Positions 16,982-26,809 are shown, numbered from the stretch's first letter. The stretch is 64,000 bases of DNA from Erythrobacter sp047872805 (GCF_047872805.1 NZ_JBLQUK010000001.1:62001-126000), one strand, 5' to 3'. The notes: generated by a model not told the origin, from the letters alone. Program-made: numbers and translations.

Positions 16982-16990
16982 GGCTGAGGC

Positions 16991-17464
16991 TCAGAGTGCC
17001 TTGGCAGCGGCGAGCACCTCTTCGGCGTGGCCTTTGACCTTCACCTTGCCCCACATGCGCGCGATTTTGCCATCGGCATCCACAAGATAGGTCGTGCGGA
17101 CCATGCCGAGATAGGTTTTCCCATACATCTGTTTTTCGGTCCAGATGCCGAGCGCGTCGGACAGCCCGCCTTCTTCCGAATCAGTGGCAAGCGGGACGGT
17201 CAAATCATGCTTGGCGATGAAGTTCTGATGTTTCTTTGCGCTGTCCTTGCTTATGCCGAGCAGCGCGGTGCCTGCTGCGTCAAAGTCACTCTTGAGCGCG
17301 GAGAAATCCTTTGCCTCGGTCGTGCAGCCGGGCGTGTTGTCCTTGGGATAGAAGAAAATCACCAGCTTCTTGCCCCGGAAATCCGAAGGCTTGACAGTGC
17401 CGCCATCGGGGGTTTCCATCGCGACATCAGGCAGGGCATCACCGATTTCAGGATAATCGCTCAT
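16991..17464 (-). CDS. bcp: Thiol peroxidase BCP, one-Cys type
   Basis: A 157-residue peroxiredoxin that reduces hydroperoxides in the cytoplasm. The peroxidatic Cys is residue 47 in PKDNTPGCTTE. The E. coli enzyme has a resolving Cys five residues later; here that position is not Cys, and no other Cys occurs in the protein. It must therefore use an external thiol for turnover. It starts only 3 bases after glnE ends and is followed after 9 bases by the DUF455 gene. Confidence 0.95.
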   Translation of the reverse strand: MSDYPEIGDALPDVAMETPDGGTVKPSDFRGKKLVIFFYPKDNTPGCTTEAKDFSALKSDFDAAGTALLGISKDSAKKHQNFIAKHDLTVPLATDSEEGGLSDALGIWTEKQMYGKTYLGMVRTTYLVDADGKIARMWGKVKVKGHAEEVLAAAKAL

Positions 17465-17467
17465 CGT

Positions 17468-20203
17468 TCATAACTCCAGTTTCTGTTCGAATATGCCGGT
17501 CCAGATGCGCGCGACATGTTTGCGCGAAACGGTGAGATCGCGCATCAGTTCCGCGTAGCCTTGGCGCTGGCAAGCCCGCGCCAGCGCGGCTGCTCCGGCT
17601 GGCGGCGGCTCTGCACAATCGGGTGCAAGCAGCCGGCCAGCGATCAACATATCGCTCATCAAACCATGCGCAGCGACGATGGATCTGTCCACCTGACCCA
17701 GTTCGGCGAGACGAGAAACGGCGCGCGCCAGATCCGGCCTCAACGCTTCGGGTGCGCGTTCCGCCAGCTCGCCAGCACCGCGCAATTGCAGGAAATGCAC
17801 CAGAAATTCGATGTCGACCAACCCGCCGCGCAGCAATTTGACGTCGAGCGGACCGCGCGGCGATTTGTGCTGCGCCATTTCGCCGCGCATCGTCAGCACC
17901 GCCTGGCGCAGTTCCCGGTGGTCGCGTGCCCGGTGGAGGACATCGGCGATGATCGCCTCGACCTCGGCGCGTGCCTTATCAGACCCGGTCAGCACCCGCG
18001 CCCGCGTCAGCGCCATATGTTCCCACGTCCATGCGCTTTCGCGCTGATATTTGCCGAAAGCCTCGATCGACACTGCCAATGGCCCTTGGTTGCCCTGCGG
18101 CCTTAGCCTTGTGTCCACTTCGTAAAGCGCACCTTGAGCGGTTGGAACCGAAAGTGCGGCGCTGACCCGGCTGGCAAGACGGTTGAAATAAAGCGTCGCG
18201 CCAAGCGGTCGACGACCATCCGATTGCACGCCAAAATCCCCGGTGAATAGGTAAACAATGTCGAGATCAGACGCATGGGTCAGCGCCCCTCCGCCGAGCC
18301 TTCCCAGCCCCAGAACCACCAGTTCGCCGCCCGGAATCCTGCCGTGGGTTTGCGCAAATTCGTCCGATGCAGATTCTACCGCAACCGCAATCGCTGCCTC
18401 AGCCGTCGCCGAGAGCGCGCCGCCGATTTCTACGGGCGAATATTGTGCCTCGATCAGCCCGACCCCCAGCGTAAAACGCGCTTCGCTGGTCACCTGTCTG
18501 ATGCAGTCAAGCTGCGCTTCATAATCGCCGCGCGCGGGGCCGCTGCGCATCTGCCGGACCTTGGTTTCGAAAAAGTTCGAGAAATCGATCTCTTCAAGGT
18601 CGATCAAGGCGTCCAGCAATTCCGGTCGGCGGCCCAATTCGTCGGCAAGCAGCGGCGACAATGTAAGCGCCGCAACCAGCCGGTCCAGAACTGCCGGGCG
18701 CGCGACCAACAATCGAAACAGGTTGATCGCCGATGGGGTGCGCTCAATCATGCTTTGCCAGCGGGTGATGGCGCGGGCCGGATCGTCGCTCGCGGCAAAG
18801 GCATCAAGCAGTGTCGGCAAGAGCCGGTCAAATGCATGCTTTGCCTGCGGAGTGCGGATCGACGCATAACGCCCATCGCGCCATTCCTCGATCCGTTCTG
18901 CGAGCGCTTCGGGTTCCTTGAAGCCCAGTTGTGCCAGCGTCTGCGCTTGCTGCGTTGGCAGCGGAGCGCTTGGCACATTGCGCTGCTCCTCACCAATCAG
19001 ATCTTCGTAAATGGCTCCGGTCCGCTGGGTCAATTCAGCAAGCTCAGCGATGAGGGCCGCGCCATCCCGCATCCCATCAAGCTGCGCGACATTGTCGAGC
19101 GCTACGCCGCCGGGCAGGCTGTGCGTCTGACGGTCGCCCACCATCTGCAACCGGTGCTCGATGACCCTTAGCCGGTCATAGCCTTCGCCGAGAATGCGCG
19201 CCTGTTCTGTCCCGATCCGGCCCGCAGCGGCCAACGCATCAAGCGCCGGGCGGGTGCCCCTGACGCGCAATGATGGATCGCGCCCACCATGGATGAGCTG
19301 GTGGGTTTGCGCGAAAAACTCGATCTCCCGAATGCCGCCGCGCCCGCGTTTGACATCAAAGCCCGGACCCGGGCGCACAGGGCCCTTGTAACTTTCGCGG
19401 ATCATCAGAGTGAGCGCGCGAATTTCCTCGATTGCGCCAAAATCGAGCGCATGACGCCAGACAAAGGGCGCGATCTTGACCAGAAATTCCTGGCCCGCCG
19501 CAATGTCGCCCGAGGCAGCGCGGGCGCGGATAAACGCGGCCCTTTCCCACGCCAGCGCCTGACCCTGATAATGCGCCAATGCCGATCCATAGGGCACCGC
19601 CAGCGGGCTGATCTCAGCCGCAGGTCGCAGGCGCAGATCGACCCGCAGGACATAACCTTCGCTGGTGTTCTCCGACAGCAGTTTGATGATCCGGCGCGCA
19701 TATCTCTGCGCCGCTTCGCCCGGATCATCGCTGGGGCGGCGGGGGAGTGTTGCGGGATCATAGATCAGGATCGGGTCGATATCGGAGGAATAATTGAGCT
19801 CGCTCGCGCCCTGCTTGCCCAGCGCCAGCGCGATCATGCCATCGGTGCGCTCCTCGCCAGTGCGTTCTGCTATCGCCGTGCGGATCGCGGTGTCGAGTGC
19901 GTAATCGGCAAAGGCGCTGAGTGCGATCAGAACTTGTGGTAGAGCAAATGCCCCTGCCAAATCGCCGATCGCCAACGCGCAGGCAACGCCCAGCCTGTGT
20001 CGCCTCAGTCCGGTGTCGGCATCCCCAACATCGCCCTGCAACCGCGCCCATTCCAGCGCCGCCACGCCTTCGCCTTTGGCCAGCAGCGCGTGCAATTCCG
20101 GTTGCCGTTCAAGCGCCCGCGCTAGGAACGGCGCATGGGCCTGCGCACGCGCGATTGCGCCGGTCCAGTCCGCGGCGGCAGAAAGGGCAGTGGAGATTTC
20201 CAT
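17468..20203 (-). CDS. glnE: Glutamine synthetase adenylyltransferase/deadenylase
   Basis: Bifunctional enzyme that attaches and removes AMP on glutamine synthetase in response to PII and glutamine. It is 911 residues from ATG 20201-20203. There are two nucleotidyltransferase domains: the N-terminal deadenylase half with GKQGASELNYSSDIDP, and the C-terminal adenylyltransferase half with GLGRLGGGALTHASDLDIVY, both with the GS...DxD pattern. Length fits the alphaproteobacterial form (E. coli 946). The frame is open to 20671, but that extension lies antisense to the M28 peptidase and is not coding. It is the first gene of the glnE-bcp-DUF455 operon. Confidence 0.95.
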   Translation of the reverse strand: MEISTALSAAADWTGAIARAQAHAPFLARALERQPELHALLAKGEGVAALEWARLQGDVGDADTGLRRHRLGVACALAIGDLAGAFALPQVLIALSAFADYALDTAIRTAIAERTGEERTDGMIALALGKQGASELNYSSDIDPILIYDPATLPRRPSDDPGEAAQRYARRIIKLLSENTSEGYVLRVDLRLRPAAEISPLAVPYGSALAHYQGQALAWERAAFIRARAASGDIAAGQEFLVKIAPFVWRHALDFGAIEEIRALTLMIRESYKGPVRPGPGFDVKRGRGGIREIEFFAQTHQLIHGGRDPSLRVRGTRPALDALAAAGRIGTEQARILGEGYDRLRVIEHRLQMVGDRQTHSLPGGVALDNVAQLDGMRDGAALIAELAELTQRTGAIYEDLIGEEQRNVPSAPLPTQQAQTLAQLGFKEPEALAERIEEWRDGRYASIRTPQAKHAFDRLLPTLLDAFAASDDPARAITRWQSMIERTPSAINLFRLLVARPAVLDRLVAALTLSPLLADELGRRPELLDALIDLEEIDFSNFFETKVRQMRSGPARGDYEAQLDCIRQVTSEARFTLGVGLIEAQYSPVEIGGALSATAEAAIAVAVESASDEFAQTHGRIPGGELVVLGLGRLGGGALTHASDLDIVYLFTGDFGVQSDGRRPLGATLYFNRLASRVSAALSVPTAQGALYEVDTRLRPQGNQGPLAVSIEAFGKYQRESAWTWEHMALTRARVLTGSDKARAEVEAIIADVLHRARDHRELRQAVLTMRGEMAQHKSPRGPLDVKLLRGGLVDIEFLVHFLQLRGAGELAERAPEALRPDLARAVSRLAELGQVDRSIVAAHGLMSDMLIAGRLLAPDCAEPPPAGAAALARACQRQGYAELMRDLTVSRKHVARIWTGIFEQKLEL

Positions 20204-20324
20204 CGCATCCGTCTTTGACCGCCAGCCGACCTGCCCGCAACCCTGCAACTTTGACCATGCGGCTTGCGAGCAAAGGGAAGCTCTGCGAAGAGGTCCGCAA
20301 ACAGGAATGAAAGAGGAGCTTTCG

Positions 20325-22031
20325 ATGATCAAACGCGCATTCATCTTTGGTGCAATGGCCGCCGGGGCGCTGGCGCTGGCTGGCTGCGACGGGATGCTGC
20401 CAATGGGCGAGGCAGAGGCGGCGCTCGACATCCCCGAGATTGAAGCGGGCGAGTTGTCCGAAGCGACGATGATCGACATCACCCGGCAATTGTCCAGCGA
20501 TGAGTTTGGCGGCCGAATGCCTGGCACCAAAGGCGAGGAATTGACTGTCGCGCTGCTCACTGAGCGGTTTGAAGCGGCAGGGCTGCAGCCCGGCAACAAT
20601 GGCAGCTGGGTGCAGGAGGTGCCGTTGATCGAGATCACCGGCACCAATTTCGCGCCGCTGACCATCACCAATGGCGAAACCGATCTGGCCTTTGATTACG
20701 GCACCGAATGGACCGCCGTGACCTACCGCGAAGACGCGCAGACGCAGATTGCCAACAGCGATCTGGTGTTCGTCGGATATGGGATCAATGCCCCGGAAAA
20801 GGGCTGGAACGATTACGAAGGCGTTGATGTCAAGGGCAAGACCGTGGTGATTCTGGTCAATGATCCTGACTGGGAGACCGAAGGACTCGAAGGCCCGTTC
20901 AATGGCAAGGCGATGACCTATTACGGACGTTGGAGCTATAAATACGAAGAGGCCGCAAGGCAGGGCGCTGCGGCGGCATTGATCGTGCACGACACCGATC
21001 CCGCCAGCTATGGATGGAACGTGGTCGAAAGTTCGTGGGGCGGTCCTCAGGCCTATCCGCAGCGCGGCGAAAACGCGCCGCCGCTGACCAGCTTGAATGG
21101 CTGGGTGCAGAAAGAGGTCGCCCGCGAAATTCTTGCCGCAGCTGGTCAGGATCTTGACGCTTTGACCGCAGCAGCCAAAACCGAAGGGTTCGAAGCGGTT
21201 GATCTGGGCATGACCGCATCGACCAGTTTCGAAAGCACCTTTCGCAGCTTCACCTCGCAGAACGTGATCGGGGTGCTTCCGGGCAGCGAAGCGCCAGACG
21301 AATATGTCCTGCACACCGCGCATTGGGACCACCTCGGCACCTGCAATCCGCCTGCCGATGATGGCGACAACATCTGCAACGGCGCGGTCGACAACGCCAC
21401 CGGCACTGCGGCACTGGTTGCGCTGGCGGAGGCTCACGCAAAGGCTGGCGCGCCGCGCCGCAGCCTTGTGTTCCTGGCCGTAACCGCAGAGGAGTCGGGT
21501 TTGCTCGGCGCGTATTATTATGCATCGAACCCGGTGTTCCCGCTCGATCAGACGGTGGGCGGCATCAATATGGACGCGTTTCAGGTGGCTGGACCGGCCA
21601 AGGACGTGACTGTCGTTGGGCCGGGCAAGTCGCAGCTTGATGCGTTCCTTGACGCGGCGCTTGCTGCCGATGGCCGGGTGGCAACCCCCAATCCCAAGCC
21701 TGAGGCGGGCTATTACTATCGCTCGGATCACTTTGCCTTCGCCAAACAGGGCGTCCCGATGCTTTACATCGATGGCGGCGAAGACCTGATCGATGGCGGC
21801 CGCGAGGCGGGCGCTGCAGTGGCAAAGGATTATACCGACAACCGCTATCACGGTCCCAAGGACGAATTCAACGAAGAGTGGGATTGGTCCGGTGTGATGG
21901 CCGATCTGCAATTGTTCTACCGCATCGGACGCAGCATGGCGATGAGCACAAGCTGGCCGAACTGGAATGACGGCGACGAGTTTCGCGGTGTGCGCGATGA
22001 AAGCTGCGCGAGCTCCGAAGCTGGTTGTTGA
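20325..22031 (+). CDS. M28-family zinc peptidase lipoprotein
   Basis: A 568-residue exported lipoprotein aminopeptidase-like enzyme. The signal peptide ends in the lipobox ALAGC near residue 22. A PA-like insert occupies about 140-290. The M28 zinc site is complete: His in TAHWDHLG, Asp in GAVDNATGT, the EE pair in TAEESG, Asp in NMDAF, and His in RSDHFAF. The substrate is probably peptides in the periplasm or outer membrane. ATG 20325 follows AGAGGAGC; the frame extends upstream but does not match. It diverges from glnE, and the agmatine deiminase gene begins 37 bases later. Confidence 0.92.
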   Translation: MIKRAFIFGAMAAGALALAGCDGMLPMGEAEAALDIPEIEAGELSEATMIDITRQLSSDEFGGRMPGTKGEELTVALLTERFEAAGLQPGNNGSWVQEVPLIEITGTNFAPLTITNGETDLAFDYGTEWTAVTYREDAQTQIANSDLVFVGYGINAPEKGWNDYEGVDVKGKTVVILVNDPDWETEGLEGPFNGKAMTYYGRWSYKYEEAARQGAAAALIVHDTDPASYGWNVVESSWGGPQAYPQRGENAPPLTSLNGWVQKEVAREILAAAGQDLDALTAAAKTEGFEAVDLGMTASTSFESTFRSFTSQNVIGVLPGSEAPDEYVLHTAHWDHLGTCNPPADDGDNICNGAVDNATGTAALVALAEAHAKAGAPRRSLVFLAVTAEESGLLGAYYYASNPVFPLDQTVGGINMDAFQVAGPAKDVTVVGPGKSQLDAFLDAALAADGRVATPNPKPEAGYYYRSDHFAFAKQGVPMLYIDGGEDLIDGGREAGAAVAKDYTDNRYHGPKDEFNEEWDWSGVMADLQLFYRIGRSMAMSTSWPNWNDGDEFRGVRDESCASSEAGC

Positions 22032-22068
22032 AGCGCTTAAGCTGACTCTTGAAGGAAAAAGCAGGTCC

Positions 22069-23061
22069 ATGGCCGCCCTGATGCCCCCCGAATGGGCGCC
22101 GCAGGACTGGCTGTGGATCGGCTTTCCGCATCTGGCCGACGAATGGCCCGGCTTTCTTGAGCAGGCGCAGGAACAGATTGCGGCCTTCGCCAATGCGGTG
22201 GCGGATAGCGGGCAAGAGGTGCGCTTGCTGGTCCGCGATGATGCGAATGAGGCACGGGCCCGGGCATTGGTCAGCGAAGGCGTTAAGCTTGACCGCCGAA
22301 TATATGGCGACATCTGGTTGCGCGACACCGGCCCGTTGATCGTAATGGATCATGCCGGACAAGTCGGGGCGCGGCGCTTTGGCTTCAATGGCTGGGGCGG
22401 CAAATATCTGATGCCAGGTGATGAGACCATAGGCGTGGATCTGGCGCAAGACGCGGGATTCCCGATAGAAACATCCACGATGATCCTCGAAGGGGGCGCC
22501 ATTGACGGGGACGGGACCGGATTGGTGGCGATCACCGAACAATGCCTGCTCAACCCCAATCGCAACCCGTCGCTTTCACGCTCTCAGATCGAAGCGGAAT
22601 TGCGGCAAATGTTGGGCTTCACCCGCGTGCTGTGGCTGGGCGACGGGCTGGTGAACGATCACACCGACGGCCATGTCGACAATCTTGCGCGTTTCATTGG
22701 CCCCAATCGCCTCGTTGTTCCCAAAGCCACCGGCGCGGATGACCCCAATGCAGCGATCTATTCCGATGCCGCGCGCAGGGCCGAGGATTTCGGGGTTGAG
22801 GTCGTCTCAATCCCTTCACCCGGGCTGATTATGCGCAGGGAAATTGTCGAGCCCGCGAGTTACGTCAACTTTGCCATCACGTCGCATCTGGTGGTGGTGC
22901 CCACCTTCGGTTCTGAGCATGACGAGGCCGGCGTTGCCGCGATTGCCGAGCAGTTTCCTGACCGCGCGACAATCGGACTTTCGGGCACTGCGGTGCTGGC
23001 GGGCGGGGGCGGTTTCCATTGCGCCAGCCAGCAAATGCCGGCACTCGACCGATGGAATTAA
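22069..23061 (+). CDS. aguA: Agmatine deiminase
   Basis: Converts agmatine to N-carbamoylputrescine plus ammonia, a step of putrescine synthesis from arginine. The 330 residues carry the family's catalytic groups: DIWLRDTGP (Asp), the His in NDHTDGHVDN, and the nucleophile Cys at about residue 318 in GGGGFHCASQQMP. I chose ATG 22069; the frame opens at 21967 inside the preceding gene, and MPPEW is the usual start of the family. The expected partner, N-carbamoylputrescine amidase, is not in the window. Confidence 0.95.
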   Translation: MAALMPPEWAPQDWLWIGFPHLADEWPGFLEQAQEQIAAFANAVADSGQEVRLLVRDDANEARARALVSEGVKLDRRIYGDIWLRDTGPLIVMDHAGQVGARRFGFNGWGGKYLMPGDETIGVDLAQDAGFPIETSTMILEGGAIDGDGTGLVAITEQCLLNPNRNPSLSRSQIEAELRQMLGFTRVLWLGDGLVNDHTDGHVDNLARFIGPNRLVVPKATGADDPNAAIYSDAARRAEDFGVEVVSIPSPGLIMRREIVEPASYVNFAITSHLVVVPTFGSEHDEAGVAAIAEQFPDRATIGLSGTAVLAGGGGFHCASQQMPALDRWN

Positions 23062-23096
23062 CGATCCTTTAGGATTTTCACGCGAAGACTGCAGTC

Positions 23097-23231
23097 ATGA
23101 GCAGAGCCATGGCTGTTTTCCTTACCCAACTGAACCTCAACGAACTGGCCCGGACCGAAGTGGCCCGCGTGGTTATCGTGCTCGGCTGCAGCGCGGCCTT
23201 GATACTCGCCGGACGACCTCTGCCTTTCTGA
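23097..23231 (+). CDS. Possible 44-residue membrane peptide
   Basis: A short frame immediately after aguA encodes MSRAMAVFLTQLNLNELART and continues with a hydrophobic helix (VVIVLGCSAALILAG) at about residues 25-39, ending RPLPF. There is no known family I can name. It sits 35 bases after aguA and stops 9 bases before the convergent TauE gene, filling the gap neatly. The ribosome site is unconvincing. It may be a real small membrane protein or a chance frame. Confidence 0.35.
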   Translation: MSRAMAVFLTQLNLNELARTEVARVVIVLGCSAALILAGRPLPF

Positions 23232-23240
23232 GTTACCCGG

Positions 23241-23975
23241 CTAAAGCAACTTCCAACCAGCACCCAGCGCTGCGGCCGCCAACACCAGTCCCGTGCTGAC
23301 CTGCCATTGCATCGGGGTGACCCGGCCAAATGCGCGGTGGCCGAGCAGGTCCCCCAGCAAGACCAGCGGAAACAGCGCCGCCGCCAACACGGTTTCGCGC
23401 CAGCCGCCGACACCCAGCGCAATGAAAAAGATCGCGGATAAAGGGGTCAGCACCAGAAAGATCGCCATCATCGAGGCGCGCGCGGCGAGGGGAGTAAGCC
23501 TTCCGCGCAAATAGAACGGTGCCATTCCCGGTCCGGGCATCCCGGCAAAGCCGCCGAAGAATCCCGTGGCAAACCCGGACAACGCCATCGCCGGTACGCG
23601 CGGCAACGTAAGCCTGCCCAGCGGGACCACCACCAGCACGAATGCGCCCAGTGAGACGAGTGCAATAAGCACCCTCGCCCAACCGACCGGGATCGCTGTT
23701 AGCGCCCACAATCCCAGCGGCATGGAAGCCAGCGCAATCAGCGCTATTGGCAAGACAGAGCGATCCGCGTCGCGGCGAATGCGCCCGATGTCGGTGAGGC
23801 CGATCAGGAACAGTGACACGATCCCTACCAGCACTGCCGCTGCCGGATCAATCGCAAGCTGCAAAACCGGCACCAGCACAACCGAAAGGCCAAACCCGGC
23901 GAGCCCGCGCACAAACCCGGCTGCAAAGCCCGCGAGCCCGGCGACAATGACCGCCTCAATAGGAAAGCCCAGCAT
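23241..23975 (-). CDS. TauE/SafE-family permease (second of a tandem pair)
   Basis: A 244-residue polytopic inner-membrane protein of the TauE/SafE (TSUP) family, which exports sulfite, sulfonates or other organic anions. It has about eight hydrophobic helices and two family repeats. The first is near the N-terminus (GFVRGLAGFGLSVVLVPVL); the second is in the middle (GFFGGFAGMPGPGMAPFYL). Its start lies 4 bases after the stop of the upstream paralogue. The substrate is unknown. Confidence 0.9.
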   Translation of the reverse strand: MLGFPIEAVIVAGLAGFAAGFVRGLAGFGLSVVLVPVLQLAIDPAAAVLVGIVSLFLIGLTDIGRIRRDADRSVLPIALIALASMPLGLWALTAIPVGWARVLIALVSLGAFVLVVVPLGRLTLPRVPAMALSGFATGFFGGFAGMPGPGMAPFYLRGRLTPLAARASMMAIFLVLTPLSAIFFIALGVGGWRETVLAAALFPLVLLGDLLGHRAFGRVTPMQWQVSTGLVLAAAALGAGWKLL

Positions 23976-23979
23976 GGCG

Positions 23980-24723
23980 TTAAATCAGCCGCACGAAAGC
24001 GGCAATTGTGGCCGCCGCTAGCACCAACCCAACGGCTGTGCTCCATGCCATATCAGATATCCGGCCCGATACGCGGTCGCCAAGCGCGTTCCCCGCGAGC
24101 ACAGCGGGAAACAGCAGGATAGCAAGCACCGCCAACCGCCAGTCGAGAATACCCATCATCGCGCCCGCAGCCAGCCCTGCAAACGGTGCGATCGTGAAAA
24201 TCAGCATCATGCTCGACTTGGCGGTTTCGCGCGGCAGATTGCGCATCAGGTAAAAGGGTACAACTGGAGGGCCGGGCATACCGGCATACCCTGTCATTAG
24301 ACCGCTAATCACGCCGACGCCGCCGGTGACCAGCGCTCCCGGTTTGCCGTGTGCCTTGCTCGGGAAGAGGATTACCAAAAAGGCGCAAAAAGCGATCAAT
24401 GCGATAGTTAGCCTTGCCGCATCGGGAGAGGTCCAGAACAGCGCCATAAAACCCAGCGGCGCGGTCACCAGCACGATCAAGGAAATGATCCAGGCGGACT
24501 TTTCCGCACCGCGCACCAGCCGCCGAATTTCCGACATGCCAATGAAAATTGACAGGAAATTCGCCAGCAGCACAGCTTCGACCGGTGGCAGCGCCAGCGC
24601 GAGGACAGGCACCAGCAGGATCGCCATGCCGAACCCGGTAAGCCCACGTACGAACGCAGAGCCGAATGCGGCGATCAGCACAGCTGCAATCTGCCCCGGT
24701 GTGTAAGCCGCAAGGATTTCCAT
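23980..24723 (-). CDS. TauE/SafE-family permease (first of a tandem pair)
   Basis: A 247-residue member of the same TSUP family as its neighbour, with matching repeats SAFVRGLTGFGMAILLVPVL and GLMTGYAGMPGPPVVPFYL and about eight membrane helices. The two adjacent, same-strand copies look like a tandem duplication that has since diverged. It begins 13 bases after thrS ends on the same strand, so read-through from thrS is possible. The transported anion is not evident. Confidence 0.9.
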   Translation of the reverse strand: MEILAAYTPGQIAAVLIAAFGSAFVRGLTGFGMAILLVPVLALALPPVEAVLLANFLSIFIGMSEIRRLVRGAEKSAWIISLIVLVTAPLGFMALFWTSPDAARLTIALIAFCAFLVILFPSKAHGKPGALVTGGVGVISGLMTGYAGMPGPPVVPFYLMRNLPRETAKSSMMLIFTIAPFAGLAAGAMMGILDWRLAVLAILLFPAVLAGNALGDRVSGRISDMAWSTAVGLVLAAATIAAFVRLI

Positions 24724-24736
24724 CTACGGCAGTGGG

Positions 24737-26734
24737 TCAATCGCGTTGATCGGGCGGCGTAGCCGCTTCAATCAGCATTGCAACCGCTTCATCCAGCGGC
24801 ATAACGCGCTGCACCTGCTTGCCAAGAGTGCGCACCGCGACCGTGCCTTCTTCCGCCTCGCGTTTGCCGATCACCAGCAGGTGCGGAACCTTGGCAAGCG
24901 AGTGTTCGCGCACCTTGTAGTTGATCTTTTCATTGCGCAGATCGGCTTCGACCCGGATACCTGCCGCCTTGAGCTTTGTTGCGACCATATTGCCGTATTC
25001 GTCGGCATCCGAGATGATCGTCGCCACCACCGCCTGGACCGGGGCGAGCCATGTGGGCAGCCGGCCCGCATAATGTTCGATCAATATGCCGATAAAGCGT
25101 TCATAGCTGCCAAAGATCGCACGGTGGAGCATCACCGGGCGGTGCTTGTCACCATCCTCGCCGATGTAATGCGCATCTAACCGTTCGGGCAGCACGCGGT
25201 CGGACTGGATCGTGCCGACCTGCCAGGTGCGCCCGATTGCGTCGGTCAGGTGCCATTCCAGCTTGGGCGCATAGAACGCGCCTTCGCCGGGCAGTTCCTC
25301 CCATTCGAGGCCATTCGCGGTCAAAGCATCGCGCAATTCCTGTTCGGCCTTGTCCCAATCGGCGTCGCTGCCGAACCGCTGCTCCGGCCGCAGCGCCAGC
25401 TTGATGTCATAGGTGAAGCCGAAATCGCGATAGACCGAATCGGCCAGCGCGAGGAAGGCCTGCACTTCGCCCACCACTTGGCGTTCGGTGCAAAAAATAT
25501 GCGCGTCATCCTGCGTAAACTGGCGCACCCGCATCAGCCCGTGCAGCGCGCCATGCGGTTCGTTGCGGTGGCAGCAACCCATTTCGCCCAGCCGGATCGG
25601 CAGATCGCGGTAGGAGGTGATGCCTTGTTTGAACACCAGCACATGCGCCGGACAGTTCATCGGTTTCAGCGCCATCCATTCCGCATCTGCGACAACGGCG
25701 GGGTGGGCCCCGCCGTCGCTTTCGTCGACTTCGGGGACCATGTCGGGCACTGCGAACATGTTCTGGGCATATTTGCCCCAATGGCCCGATTGCTCCCACT
25801 GGCGCACGTCCATCAATTGCGGGGTCTTGATCTCGCGGTAGCCTGCACCATCCATCTTGCGCCGCATATAGGCTTCGAGCTCGCGCCAGATGCGGTAACC
25901 CTTGGGGTGCCAGAACACGCTGCCATGCGCCTCTTCCTGCAAGTGGAACAGATCCATCTCACGCCCCAGCTTGCGGTGGTCGCGCTTGGCGGCTTCCTCC
26001 AGCCGCGTGAGGTGGGCGTTCAACTGCTTTTTGTTAAGCCAGCCCGTGCCGTAGATGCGCGTCAGCTGCGCATTGTTCTGATCGCCGCGCCAATATGCGC
26101 CTGCGACGCGCATCAGCTTGAAGGCATCGGGATCGAGTTTCCCGGTCGATGGCAGATGCGGGCCGCGGCACATGTCGAGCCAGTCGTCGCCGCTCCAATA
26201 GACTGTCAGTTCCTCGCCCTCAGGCAGTTCCTTGGCCCATTCGGCTTTGAAGCTTTCGCCTTCGGCCGCCCACTTGGCGATCAACGCCTCGCGGCTCCAC
26301 GCTTCGCGGCGCAGCGGCTTGTCGGCGCGGATAATGGCGCGCATTTGCTCCTCGATGGCGGGGAGGTCATCCATGCTGAACGGTTCGCGGCCCTCGGGCG
26401 CCTTAACGTCGTAATAGAACCCGTCGTCGGTGGCCGGACCAAAGGTGATCTGTGTGCCCGGCCACAAAGCCTGCACCGCTTCGGCGAGCACGTGGGCATA
26501 GTCATGGCGGGCGAGTTCGAGCGCATCGGCCTCATCGCGGGCGGTGACGAGCGCAAGTTCGGCATCGCCTTCGAAGGGGCGGTTCAGGTCGCGCAGTTCG
26601 CCGTCCACGCGCGCGGCGAGTGCCGCCTTGGCGAGGCCGGGTCCGATCGCGGCGGCGACATCGGCCGGAGTGCTACCTCGCTCCATTTCGCGCACGGAGC
26701 CATCGGGCAGGCTGATTTTCACAAGTTCGGTCAT
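24737..26734 (-). CDS. thrS: Threonyl-tRNA synthetase
   Basis: Class II aminoacyl-tRNA synthetase of 665 residues, full length. The N-terminal TGS domain (LPDGSVREMERG) is at residues 9-60. The editing domain follows, with HDYAHVLAEAVQ and the Cys/His of the SCR-type site. The catalytic core shows MNCPAHVLVFKQ (zinc Cys), CHRNEPHGALHGLMRVRQF (motif 2), and DDAHIF. The anticodon-binding domain closes the protein. A long frame on the opposite strand is a shadow. A perfect inverted repeat lies in the upstream region (26810-26845). Leaders of thrS are often regulatory, though this one does not obviously mimic tRNA-Thr. Confidence 0.97.
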   Translation of the reverse strand: MTELVKISLPDGSVREMERGSTPADVAAAIGPGLAKAALAARVDGELRDLNRPFEGDAELALVTARDEADALELARHDYAHVLAEAVQALWPGTQITFGPATDDGFYYDVKAPEGREPFSMDDLPAIEEQMRAIIRADKPLRREAWSREALIAKWAAEGESFKAEWAKELPEGEELTVYWSGDDWLDMCRGPHLPSTGKLDPDAFKLMRVAGAYWRGDQNNAQLTRIYGTGWLNKKQLNAHLTRLEEAAKRDHRKLGREMDLFHLQEEAHGSVFWHPKGYRIWRELEAYMRRKMDGAGYREIKTPQLMDVRQWEQSGHWGKYAQNMFAVPDMVPEVDESDGGAHPAVVADAEWMALKPMNCPAHVLVFKQGITSYRDLPIRLGEMGCCHRNEPHGALHGLMRVRQFTQDDAHIFCTERQVVGEVQAFLALADSVYRDFGFTYDIKLALRPEQRFGSDADWDKAEQELRDALTANGLEWEELPGEGAFYAPKLEWHLTDAIGRTWQVGTIQSDRVLPERLDAHYIGEDGDKHRPVMLHRAIFGSYERFIGILIEHYAGRLPTWLAPVQAVVATIISDADEYGNMVATKLKAAGIRVEADLRNEKINYKVREHSLAKVPHLLVIGKREAEEGTVAVRTLGKQVQRVMPLDEAVAMLIEAATPPDQRD

Positions 26735-26809
26735 TTTTCAGGCGTTCGCTACTTTTGGACAGGAATTGTCACGCGCACTGCCACATGCGCGCGCGCACAG
26801 GAAGGCCGG

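Noticed and set aside
20204..20671. N-terminal extension of glnE by 156 residues
   Set aside because: The family starts near the ATG at 20203; the extension is low in complexity and lies antisense to the M28 peptidase gene.
20109..22328. A 739-residue minus-strand frame across the M28 peptidase and aguA start
   Set aside because: It is antisense to two genes with complete catalytic motifs and shows no recognisable domain.
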